From positions 372,001 through 436,000 of the forward strand of contig NW_025407824.1 of NCBI RefSeq assembly GCF_003324165.1: DNA of 64,000 bases, read 5' to 3'. Both the position numbers and the translations under genes were made by a program. Positions 1 to 8,113 of this stretch are shown piece after piece; position 1 is the stretch's first letter, and each line of letters opens with the position of its first letter. The notes under the pieces are model-generated. The model ran no database searches and was not told the DNA's origin. It saw only the letters and a program-made list of their open reading frames with translations. The stretch is from Naegleria lovaniensis. Taxonomy: Eukaryota; Heterolobosea; Eutetramitea; Acrasida; Naegleriidae.

Positions 1-381
1 TTAAGTGAGAAGATTGAATTCAAGTTGCAACTCTCTATTTTTTGTAAATGGATTGTAGATGAATTGGCGCTCAATATGATTGTCAGACTGAAGTGCACGG
101 TGGTACTGCATAATAATACCAATAGAGATTATTGATCCTTTTTGGGATCATACACGACCCTGCGAGATGCATCTCAGGTGTGATTTTCAATTCACGTGTA
201 ACACGAGTTCAACTCATTACATCTCATGGTGGTATATACATAACTAATACATCTCATGGTAGTATATACATCTCATAGTACACACATTAAGAATCGATTA
301 GAATGATTCATCATATGGTTTTTATCTTCTCTCAAGGAATGATACATGATGCGAAAATATTCACACACACACACACATTCG
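1..381. other. Intergenic left edge, no gene seen
   Basis: No coding frame of useful length was found. The stretch holds a short direct repeat (219-280) and a CA dinucleotide run at about 362-377 just outside the stop codon of the neighbouring minus-strand gene. It is probably 3' flank of that gene plus flank of a gene outside the window. Confidence 0.5.
219..280. repeat. Imperfect 30-bp direct repeat
   Basis: A 30-base unit beginning with ACATCTCATGGT and containing GTATATACA is followed by a 22-base second copy with one change, then a partial third copy. It lies in non-coding DNA. It looks like simple local duplication, not a mobile element. Confidence 0.7.
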
Positions 382-1734
382 TTACTCATGACAGTCATGA
401 CTACCCTTATTGATGGAAGCATTCCATACACTTTTCAAATCAATATATTTTCCATGTGTCAATTGTAAATATTGTTGTTGTCTCTTAATTTCTTCATAAC
501 TATATAATATCGAATTGAGAGTATGAGTGAGTTCAAGACAATCTTGAAAGGTTTTATATGATCTTTCAGGTAAATATTCATCAATCATTTGTCTAACAAT
601 TTCAATGTCATTGTGTGGATTTGATGTTGTTGTAGTGGTATTATTATTATCAGTATTATCAGTAGTATTATTATTATCAGTATTATTCATAGTACTACTA
701 TTACTAGTATTATTATTAATAGTATGATCCTGTAAATTTACAGCATGATCATCTACATGAGTAATACTTGGATATTCCATAGGTGATACATCTATAAAAT
801 CCATTGGAGAATTTTCTAATAATTCCATTAACATTTCAAAGAGAGGTGAATCTTCACTCATTCGATTCAATACAAATAAATTCATTGCAAGTGAATGATT
901 ACAATCAAAACCAAACCAATATATGGATTTGAAATGTTTTTTAAATTGAGAAATGTCATGTTGATCCATTTCCATATATTGAATTGTAGTGTTATGATCA
1001 TTGGAAGTAGTGATGATATTATTAGTATTATTATTGTTATTATTATTATTGTTATTACTATTATTATTATTACTATTATTACTATTATGATTATTATTAC
1101 TATGATCATTGGAAGTAGTGATGGTATTATTATCATCGTCATTGATATTTTTGGTAATCTCATCATTATGAATATTTAATTTTGAAAAGATTGAAGGTGA
1201 ATATCCATGATAATCAATGGGTTTCTCAAAATGATTCACTTCATGAATAAAAACATCTTGACATAGATCAGTCATTCCAATGAGTGGAGAAATGGATGTA
1301 TTCAATGATTCTTGATGATTTATATTTTGTAATAGAGAGAATTCAAAGGAATTGGGAGTATCAAATTGTGTAATTGTTGTTGTTTGGAATGATGAAGGTA
1401 TTCCAATAAATCCTTTCCAACATTGGAATACACCATCTCGATGCAATAGGAAATATCGAATGGATGGAGAAGGGGTTAAAATGGTTGTGGTGGAATTTAC
1501 TGCTGTTGATGATGAAATGTTGGAATTTACTGCTGTTGATGATGGTTGTTGTTGAATCGATTCCAACGAATCATTAACATTTTTGGTATGTTCACTGTTC
1601 ACATTGATGGACTCACTACTATTTGATAATAATTCATGAACATTGGTGGTAATTTTGAAAATGTAATTCGTGTGTGGATAGAGAAGAGTATCTTTTCGAA
1701 TGCGTTCGAGTTGATGTTCGGCGTGATTCGTCAT
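382..1734 (-). CDS. Asn-rich protein of unknown function
   Basis: A single-exon frame of 450 residues. The ATG at 1734 sits directly after seven A bases on the coding strand, the start context seen in many genes of this window. The N-terminal half has a more ordered part around residues 95-200 with the motif YFLLHRDGVFQCWKGF. An Asn run of more than 25 residues follows near residues 215-245, then a second ordered segment containing IYWFGFDCNHSLAMNLFVLN and another Asn/Thr tract. The C terminus is helical and rich in Glu, Tyr and Gln. No family was recognised. The two ordered blocks separated by Asn tracts resemble a conserved domain expanded by low-complexity inserts. It diverges from the plus-strand gene at 1966, with 231 bp between the starts. 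Confidence 0.7.
   Translation of the reverse strand: MTNHAEHQLERIRKDTLLYPHTNYIFKITTNVHELLSNSSESINVNSEHTKNVNDSLESIQQQPSSTAVNSNISSSTAVNSTTTILTPSPSIRYFLLHRDGVFQCWKGFIGIPSSFQTTTITQFDTPNSFEFSLLQNINHQESLNTSISPLIGMTDLCQDVFIHEVNHFEKPIDYHGYSPSIFSKLNIHNDEITKNINDDDNNTITTSNDHSNNNHNSNNSNNNNSNNNNNNNNNNTNNIITTSNDHNTTIQYMEMDQHDISQFKKHFKSIYWFGFDCNHSLAMNLFVLNRMSEDSPLFEMLMELLENSPMDFIDVSPMEYPSITHVDDHAVNLQDHTINNNTSNSSTMNNTDNNNTTDNTDNNNTTTTTSNPHNDIEIVRQMIDEYLPERSYKTFQDCLELTHTLNSILYSYEEIKRQQQYLQLTHGKYIDLKSVWNASINKGSHDCHE
1018..1118. repeat. Trinucleotide repeat coding for polyasparagine
   Basis: Repeated ATT/GTT triplets (AAT/AAC on the coding strand) encode the long Asn tract of the 382-1734 protein. Mixed synonymous codons show that it is not a freshly slipped pure repeat. 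The opposite strand is open too, giving Ile-rich frames that are artefacts. Confidence 0.8.
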
Positions 1735-1965
1735 TTTTTTGTGTGATGCACACTGTTTTGTAAAGTGTTAAAAGCAACGTTGAAGATTTGTGTTTTGATT
1801 CAAATTTCAAATATTCATGTATCAATAAAACATGGAATCATGGAATAATATGAGGGAAGACTTCTGCAATCACCTGGCGATGACTCTAGAGTTTGCAAAT
1901 AAATTAAAAATAACGACACCCCAACCGTCGTAACTGTCTTCGGAATTACAAAATTCGTCGTCCTC

Positions 1966-2697
1966 ATGTATCACATCTCCACAACCTCTAACAACAACAA
2001 CCACTCCAATGAGTCTACAACATGTCTTGATATTCATAGTCATGTATATAAATACTATGATGATGGATTATATGAAGAAGAACAACCATGTGTCATTCCG
2101 AATTGTAATGGAATTCATCCAAATATTAAAATAGATATTTCTCAATCCATGATCATTCATTCACTTCAAAATATTAAATTGAGTGATCCATCATCATCAT
2201 CATCATCAACATTATCGACTAGTATTTCTTCTTCTCCTACGCCAAATTCCGATAGCAAGATGGTCCATAACTTTCTCGAGAAACGGAAGGATCATTCAAT
2301 GACGAGTAATAATGGTTGTAATAATGGTTGTAATAATGGTTGTAATAGTAGTAATAGTTGTAATACTTGTACCATTCCTCATCAAATGCCAATTTGTCTT
2401 GCTTCTGATGTTAACATTGTTAGTCCAACTTTGAACACTCCACACGCATCAACACCATTCATTTGCTCCAAACCATCATTCAATTCTTCAACAACGGCAA
2501 TAACAACAAACACCACATCTCAACCACCAGCCAACCCTTCTATTACTGTAACAACACCACAATTCGATCATAACAGTATGGATGACATGTGTGAAGATGA
2601 TGAAAATTTTGAATATAACGATGAGTTGAATTTTCTAATATCTAATTTTGATTTATCAGAAGAAGAAAAGAATAAATTCATGCCCTATATTTACTGA
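1966..2697 (+). CDS. Ser/Thr/Asn-rich unknown protein
   Basis: A frame of 243 residues from ATG at 1966 to TGA at 2695-2697. The N-terminal ~60 residues contain a Cys/His-bearing stretch (DGLYEEEQPCVIPNCNG) that could be a small conserved motif. The middle is poly-Ser followed by a Cys-containing tandem repeat (NNGC units). The last ~35 residues are acidic and end with a short helix-like segment, NFDLSEEEKNKFMPYIY. No family was recognised. Coding status rests on the uninterrupted frame and on organism-typical composition; it could also be the first exon of something longer. Confidence 0.5.
   Translation: MYHISTTSNNNNHSNESTTCLDIHSHVYKYYDDGLYEEEQPCVIPNCNGIHPNIKIDISQSMIIHSLQNIKLSDPSSSSSSTLSTSISSSPTPNSDSKMVHNFLEKRKDHSMTSNNGCNNGCNNGCNSSNSCNTCTIPHQMPICLASDVNIVSPTLNTPHASTPFICSKPSFNSSTTAITTNTTSQPPANPSITVTTPQFDHNSMDDMCEDDENFEYNDELNFLISNFDLSEEEKNKFMPYIY
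2308..2343 (+). repeat. 12-bp tandem repeat, three copies
   Basis: Three copies of AATAATGGTTGT encode Asn-Asn-Gly-Cys repeats inside the 1966-2697 frame. The period is a multiple of three, so copy number can vary without breaking the frame. Confidence 0.85.
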
Positions 2698-3311
2698 ACG
2701 CGAATTGGATTGTTTATTACCAATGGTTTACACTTTGACAATCAATGGTGAGCTCATTTAAGAGTTGTGTGGTAGCACCTGCACGCTTCCAAGTCGAACA
2801 TGATTAGAATTGAGTTTCTAAAGTCAGTTCCTTGTGCCACTACAGCTCCTTATTCTGAATTGCTGTTGAGCAATAACGCGCATCAGCAGTAAGATTCGAA
2901 AGTTGCGCGGAGCGACATAACAGAAGGGTAACGATTTTAAAAAACTCTCTCAAAAAATATTCTCAAAGTCTCTGGGTAAGTCTTTTTTTGCCGATGGCCT
3001 AAATCACCCATACGATGAACGTTTACTTTTGAAATTCTAATCATGATGATGAATGTGGTACTATTTTGTCATGATCTCTTTTTAAAAATTTTGGTATCCA
3101 ACGATGATGATTTGTTGATGATCATTTCCTTTGGTTTTCTCATTCAACACAACATCACTTCCTCGCATCTAATGATGTAAATCACTCTCTCATTGATTAT
3201 GTAATGGGACAATATATTCTTTACAACTGGTCTACCATTTCAATCCTATACGATCCTATACAATCCTATACGATCCATTCCCATAATATTGAAACAAGAC
3301 AGTGATTGAAA
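2698..3311 (+). other. Intergenic region with possible 5'-UTR intron
   Basis: No coding frame was found. A GTAAGT donor at 2976-2981 and a CAG acceptor at about 3300-3302, nine bases before the next start codon, could bound a 5'-UTR intron of the BAR-domain gene. A 10-bp tandem repeat (3241-3276) lies inside that interval. Transcript data would be needed to accept the intron. Confidence 0.35.
3241..3276. repeat. 10-bp tandem repeat
   Basis: Three and a half copies of CAATCCTATA, with A and G alternating at the second position, lie just upstream of the BAR-domain gene. No secondary structure is obvious. Confidence 0.8.
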
Positions 3312-4322
3312 ATGAAAAAGCTCTGGGTGATTGGAACTCAAACCATTAAAACCAAATTAGGAAAGGCTGAGCAAACGGAAGATGATGAATTCTCAATGCT
3401 CCATAACAAATTCAAAGCATCTGAAAAGGCTTCTGAAAACTTTGTAAAACATACAAATCAATTGATTGAGAATTTCCATGCCTTTTCTACTACATTGGCC
3501 TTTTTAGCTGAAGATTTTCGTGATGTGAATACTCAAAATTCACCAAAAATAGAACAAGCAGGTGCAGTTTTAGAAAAGGTCGCCAAATCAGTCGAAACCA
3601 ACTGTGTGTTGCCTTTCCAGAGCAATGTCACCGCCAATGTAGCAACTCCCGCCAATGAATACTATGTCCTTTTTGAACCTACAAAGAAACTATTTAAGGA
3701 AAGAAAAGATATTACTTTACAATATGATTATTATAGACAACAAGTTGAAAAGTTGAGTGAAAAACAATCAAAGAATCCTCTTGAATTACCCAAGGCTAAA
3801 GAGAAGATGAATACTTTTAAAGAAAAGTGGGAAGAAATTAACTTGCAATGCAAACAACACATTCTTGATATTCTTGAAAAGGAGCAAGGTGTATTTGAGC
3901 CTGCTATTCAACAATTATGTGCTAATTTATTGGAATGGAATTCAAAATTGGCAACTTGTATGGCAGAATTGAAGAATCATTCGACTACATTGATTGTTTC
4001 TCCAATCTCAGCAAGTAGTAGCAGTAGTAGCAGCAGCACTACTCAATCGACTCATGTGGATCTCAAGAGTGGTAGTACTGCAACAAGATCTCAATCTGTT
4101 ATGGGTAGTAGTAGTAGTTCTGCCATTCCTCCTGCATTTGATTGTGAATGGTTCTATGTGGATTCCAATGTTGAGACTCAAGGACCAGTGTCATTCAGAG
4201 CCATGCAACAAAAATTCAAGAGTGGTGAGATTAAACCAGATACTCATGTGTATGGTGGTGATTTGACTGATTGGGTTCAGATTAGAACTGTGGCTGGATT
4301 AGAGCAAGCTTTGAAACAATAA
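3312..4322 (+). CDS. BAR-domain protein with C-terminal GYF_2-like domain
   Basis: A protein of 336 residues. The start is taken as ATG at 3312, giving MKKLWVIGTQTIKTK; an upstream in-frame TTG is ignored. Residues ~1-230 fit a BAR domain: an N-terminal amphipathic segment, then a LGKAEQTEDDEF motif, then long charged helices with FHAFSTTLAFLAEDFRDV and KLFKERKDITLQYDYYRQQV. BAR dimers sense or bend membranes. A Ser/Thr linker follows (~235-275). The last ~60 residues carry WFYVDSN, QGPVSF and IKPDTHVYGGDLTDWV, matching the GYF_2 fold, a small adaptor domain. The two domains in one protein suggest an adaptor that couples curved membrane to a partner. BAR and GYF_2 are my readings of motif and pattern; the partner is unknown. 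Confidence 0.8.
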   Translation: MKKLWVIGTQTIKTKLGKAEQTEDDEFSMLHNKFKASEKASENFVKHTNQLIENFHAFSTTLAFLAEDFRDVNTQNSPKIEQAGAVLEKVAKSVETNCVLPFQSNVTANVATPANEYYVLFEPTKKLFKERKDITLQYDYYRQQVEKLSEKQSKNPLELPKAKEKMNTFKEKWEEINLQCKQHILDILEKEQGVFEPAIQQLCANLLEWNSKLATCMAELKNHSTTLIVSPISASSSSSSSSTTQSTHVDLKSGSTATRSQSVMGSSSSSAIPPAFDCEWFYVDSNVETQGPVSFRAMQQKFKSGEIKPDTHVYGGDLTDWVQIRTVAGLEQALKQ

Positions 4323-4523
4323 ATTTTTTAACTTGACAAAGTCTAGATCGAGAGTTTGTTTCACAATCACCAACTTGAAAATTAGTCTTTGCTTATCCTC
4401 TTCGTCTGGTCAATCAAAAGTTAACTTGTTGGAAAAATATGAGCACTCAATTGTCCGACGATAGTGTGTCTAATGTAGGTGTGAGAATTGAAACACTCTC
4501 GAAACTTGTTATTGGAAAAAAGA

Positions 4524-4841
4524 ATGGACTACTCCTGCTTCCAACAACTACAACTCCCTCCTCTCATGGCACTCATTAATCTTGTCAGACATTTCAAATT
4601 GAAAAATAAGCCTTACATTGAACGTTATGAGAAAGAACGGAAGTCTTTTGGATGTTGGTCTTCGATTGGTTTTGGTAACTTCGAACAATAAACTAATACC
4701 ACTACTGCACCACAACAACACCCATTATGTTTAGAATTCAACACTTTGTAGAATAAATTGGCTTTTTGGTTGTTGGTTTGCTCAGTGATTTTCTTTGCGT
4801 CTGTGGTTGGCTTTGGTCTTATCATTGACAGGTTTCATTGA
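4524..4841 (+). CDS. Candidate small single-pass membrane protein (two exons)
   Basis: Proposed exons are 4524-4674 and 4786-4841, giving 68 residues. The first exon begins ATG after AAAAAAG and encodes a basic segment with LINLVRHFKLKNKPYIERY. A donor G|GTAACT (phase 1) and acceptor TTTGCTCAG (phase 1, 111-nt intron) join it to a strongly hydrophobic exon, VIFFASVVGFGLIIDRFH, then a stop. Without splicing the first frame ends at 4691 and the hydrophobic stretch has no start. A different short frame begins at ATG 4439 and would act as an upstream ORF. The size and the basic arm followed by one membrane helix recall small mitochondrial or ER subunits, but no family was recognised. Low confidence. 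Confidence 0.3.
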
Positions 4842-5787
4842 CTTCTTTGGGTGGCAACCAACAATTGTTTTGCAGTTGTTCCGAGAAATAGATACCAGAC
4901 TGCGACGAAAAAACTAGAGAAAAAATTAACCTTTGTTTAACTTTCAGAAAACCACCAGTCCGTTTATCACACAACAAGGTTTCTTTTATACCCTAACTTT
5001 TGTTAGATTATAACTATTTGAAAACGGGAAACAATAACGGTAAAAAGATAATCCTCCATGTGTCATCATATTATTACAAACGAACTGCTGTACATAGAGT
5101 AGTCAATTGTTCAAGTGATGTTCACAATGGAACAGTATTAACATTAATTATGTTGTCCAACTCCATTGCTGTTGTTTGAACAGTCGGAACTGTAATCCAT
5201 CGTCCGTAGAGAAGTGGAAAGTAGAGCAAATATTCAACTAGATCATGAAAATTACTTTCTACTACGATGTTAACCAAGTTGTATAACAGTAACTATGACA
5301 GTAATAAAATTCGTCATTATACCCTCAAAATCTCATGAAATTTGGGACATGTAAGCGCAATTGTAACGGTAATCGTTTTTGAACGAAAATGTTCAGGTTA
5401 TATGGTTATACGTAACACAACTGATCATGAAAACTATTGGCATGGATCTGTGATTGGTAATGCTATGTACAAACTTCTTTAGTGTTTTGTACTGTTAACA
5501 GTAGTTTGTTGTGAGGCAGTGTTTTAATTTACAGAACTAATTTATTTTGGAGCCATATAAGGATTGGTGTTAGAACTCATGGCATGTTTCTAACTTTGGT
5601 TGTAACGCTCAGCTTTGGTGGAACATCATACTATTTCACAGTGAATTAACAACCTTTTTATTGCTACGCCGCTACATATAAATTCATAGTTCAAATGGTT
5701 CATGAAATATCAAAATTAAATTCCGATAGAAATGGAAAGTTTGCATGAATAAATGGCACACTAGGATGAAAAAGCCATCAAGAGAAA
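4842..5787. other. Non-coding stretch, nothing recognised
   Basis: About 950 bp without a frame of more than 60 codons, without tRNA-like arms and without strong repeats. It lies between the small plus-strand candidate and the stop codon of the minus-strand mS25 gene. A divergent ncRNA could be hidden here, but I see nothing to support one. Confidence 0.45.
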
Positions 5788-6285
5788 TTATTTCTTTTTC
5801 TTCTTTGCTCCAGCCATAGCCTCTGCTTCCTCCTTCTTGTCTTGTAACGCCAAAGGATTTTCTTCATCTTCAGTATCATAATAATCTTTTCCAATTGTTT
5901 GATAATAGGTTTTAATTTTCTTCTTTTTTAATTGAATAGCTTCCATGATGGCTGCCGTAGATACATAACTAACATCTGTAAAGTCTAATTTTCTTCCGTC
6001 CTCAAACTCAATTAAAAGAGATGGTGGTTTAGCATTTTTGTCGTAATCATAGACATTGATTGTAATAGCACAATCGGGATTCGTGTTCTTTACTTTTGGA
6101 GCCCAGCATCTATCATAAAAGTCTTTAGCACCTTTGTTCACATCTCGAAGCATGAGTGGACAATAGTTAAAGTGTACTTTTTTAATCATACGGAGTGAGA
6201 ATTTCTTTCGAAGTAAGTGAGGCTTGGCAGTGAGCGAAGTGATGGACTTGAGAGCGAAAGCGGTTGTGTGTTGTGATGATGACAT
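5788..6285 (-). CDS. Mitochondrial small ribosomal subunit protein mS25-like
   Basis: A single exon of 165 residues whose ATG at 6285 follows eight A bases. The first ~30 residues are basic and Ser/Thr-rich, suitable as a mitochondrial presequence. Residues ~35-125 fit the thioredoxin-like L51/S25/CI-B8 fold: VHFNYC, then GAKDFYDRC, NPDCAITINVY, PPSLLIEFEDGRKLDFTDV and AIMEAIQ. Spacing and order agree best with mS25 (for example the G-A-K/R-x-F and K/N-N-P motifs), not with mL43 or NDUFA2, which share the fold. A lysine-rich tail ends the protein. Assignment to the fold is firm; mS25 over its paralogues is inference. Confidence 0.75.
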   Translation of the reverse strand: MSSSQHTTAFALKSITSLTAKPHLLRKKFSLRMIKKVHFNYCPLMLRDVNKGAKDFYDRCWAPKVKNTNPDCAITINVYDYDKNAKPPSLLIEFEDGRKLDFTDVSYVSTAAIMEAIQLKKKKIKTYYQTIGKDYYDTEDEENPLALQDKKEEAEAMAGAKKKKK

Positions 6286-6363
6286 TTTTTTTAATTATTT
6301 TTTAAAAAATTCAAACACATGCAACACTCCACAACATGCAAAGAACCCAGTCCATGTTGATCT

Positions 6364-7770
6364 TTACTCCTCCAAGTCCATTTGAATCAATCGAAGTGTA
6401 CCATCATAAAAAGTGCATGTCGCCAAATACAAACGATTCGAATCCTTTCGAACGAACTCGATATGGTTGGTGCTGAGGTGGTCGTCAACCAGGTTTGTAT
6501 CATCATCATCATGGTGATGCATCTCCAAAACAGAACCACACCAATCAATTCCATACGACAGTAAATTATCTTCAGGAAGGTAATGAGCAACAATGGTTTG
6601 ATTGGAAATATCCAACACATGAAATCCATTATACATGGTAGCAGTCGCAATAAGGCTTGATGGATTGTTCCTTAGAGGACTTGTTCGTAGTAACGACGAC
6701 ACATTGGGTTTAATATTCCACACTCCACCTCCTAATTCAAAGGTATGAATGGGTTGGAATCCTCTCATCTCTCTATGACTACTATTACTACCACAACTAC
6801 TACCACAACTACTACTCATTTGAGATGCCGAGAACATTCGACAATCCCATACTTTCAATGTATCATCATAGGAACCTGTATAAAATTCAAATTCTTTAAA
6901 AGGAGAATGTTGAATGCAACAAATACCAGAGGCATGCATATTCATTGATTTGAAAATACTCTTTTGATTATGAATGTCATATAATTTGAAGAGAGAATCA
7001 TCTCCACCACTATACATGAGTTTAGAATTAAAATAATGAAATGCACTGGTCCAACATTCACATTCATGTGCATTGGAAAAGGTATAAAGGTGTGACAATT
7101 GAACGTTGTGATTGTTTGAATCGAGTTGACATGTTGATGATAACGAAACAGCAGTTTGTATGTTGCCAGAGTCGAGAGGTGATGATGAAAGAGAATGCAA
7201 GGCTTTGTGACCAGTATGCATGTCAGTATCCATAATCGATGAAAAGTTCAATAATTCCAAGACATGAACATGACCATACGAATCTCCACAGGTCAATAAG
7301 AGTTGAGTAGAGAGCAGCTCATCATCACGATGGTCATTCCAATCCACACTGGTCATCATTCCACTTTCATGAAATGAATAATCACAAATAAATTCCAATT
7401 CTGAATAATCTTTGCCTTTCACATGATAGATGGAAAGAGTTCGATTCGTCTGACACACAGCAAGCAATGGATAATAAGGATGATATTTCATATCAAAGAT
7501 TCCATACGGAAGTGAAGATAGAGTTTGAACAAGTTCAAGATGTGATGATTGTATTATTTTGAAATGATAAATGGTTCCTTTGTGTTGTTGTTGTTGATGA
7601 TGAGTGGTTGTATTGGTGCTTGTTTCGGTGCTTGTGTTGGTTGTTGTGTTGGTTACTAATTGATAGGTACAACATGTAATGATAGAAGGATTGAGAGGAC
7701 AAGTCTCCACACAATCAGCACTTTCAATGGTCGAGAAGGAATCGAGAGTGGTCATCTTATTGGTTGGCAT
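6364..7770 (-). CDS. DPH7: Diphthine methyltransferase, WD40 protein DPH7
   Basis: A single exon of 468 residues; ATG at 7770 is preceded by six A. DPH7 removes the methyl ester from the diphthine intermediate on elongation factor 2, before amidation to diphthamide, in the cytosol. WD40-type repeats are visible: YGIFDMKYHPYYPLLAV, SVDWNDHRDDELLSTQ, ECWTSAFHYFNSKLMYSGGD, CCIQHSPFKEFEFYTGSYDD and the family-typical GGGVWNIKP and LLSYGIDW. The order HE-x-E-x-W, SGGDD, TGSYD, GGVW is diagnostic for DPH7. Low-complexity inserts (Thr/His/Gln near residue 50, Ser/Cys near 330) lie in loops. The gene ends 78 bp from the mS25 start. Confidence 0.92.
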   Translation of the reverse strand: MPTNKMTTLDSFSTIESADCVETCPLNPSIITCCTYQLVTNTTTNTSTETSTNTTTHHQQQQHKGTIYHFKIIQSSHLELVQTLSSLPYGIFDMKYHPYYPLLAVCQTNRTLSIYHVKGKDYSELEFICDYSFHESGMMTSVDWNDHRDDELLSTQLLLTCGDSYGHVHVLELLNFSSIMDTDMHTGHKALHSLSSSPLDSGNIQTAVSLSSTCQLDSNNHNVQLSHLYTFSNAHECECWTSAFHYFNSKLMYSGGDDSLFKLYDIHNQKSIFKSMNMHASGICCIQHSPFKEFEFYTGSYDDTLKVWDCRMFSASQMSSSCGSSCGSNSSHREMRGFQPIHTFELGGGVWNIKPNVSSLLRTSPLRNNPSSLIATATMYNGFHVLDISNQTIVAHYLPEDNLLSYGIDWCGSVLEMHHHDDDDTNLVDDHLSTNHIEFVRKDSNRLYLATCTFYDGTLRLIQMDLEE

Positions 7771-8113
7771 TTTTTGAAATTTTCAAATCATTTTTATTAT
7801 TTTAATTGAAGAATGCCCAATGCTTGTCCATGACACAACCACCACACTTCAAAAAATTCAATCTCTTTCAAGTGGTCACTTGGAACGGTGGTGCTGTTCA
7901 TTCATCTCATCATCCAATAACCACCGTCGTGTAAATACAATCATCATCCAATAACAACAACCCTTTGTACAGATAATACCAACAGACTCGTCATATCCGA
8001 GACGTGACTCAGACATCATCTCTCGGGTCATTTGAAATCACTCTGAAGTGGTTGATCATTAAAACTCATCACAAAATAATTAAATACTGTCATAGTCAAC
8101 AACAAATTCAGAC
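7771..8113. other. Divergent promoter region
   Basis: A 343-bp gap between the DPH7 start (minus) and the large plus-strand gene at 8114. It is AT-rich, with CATC-type simple sequence and no coding frame. It presumably carries both promoters; no conserved motif was identified. Confidence 0.45.

Noticed and set aside
895-1179. Ile-rich plus-strand frame opposite the polyasparagine tract
   Set aside because: Created by the ATT/AAT triplet repeat read on the other strand; similar Val/Ile frames occur opposite 6745, 12950 and 19094. No start context and no family.
2757-2830. tRNA-like string (GGTAGCAC ... TTCCAAGTCGAACA) upstream of the BAR gene
   Set aside because: No acceptor stem, no anticodon stem and T-loop consensus not met.
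4567-4612. INLVRHFKL in the small plus-strand candidate is identical to a segment near the P450 C terminus (about 52.77 kb)
   Set aside because: Only nine residues match, nucleotide sequences differ throughout, and no heme-loop or flanking homology exists. Treated as coincidence, not a P450 relic.
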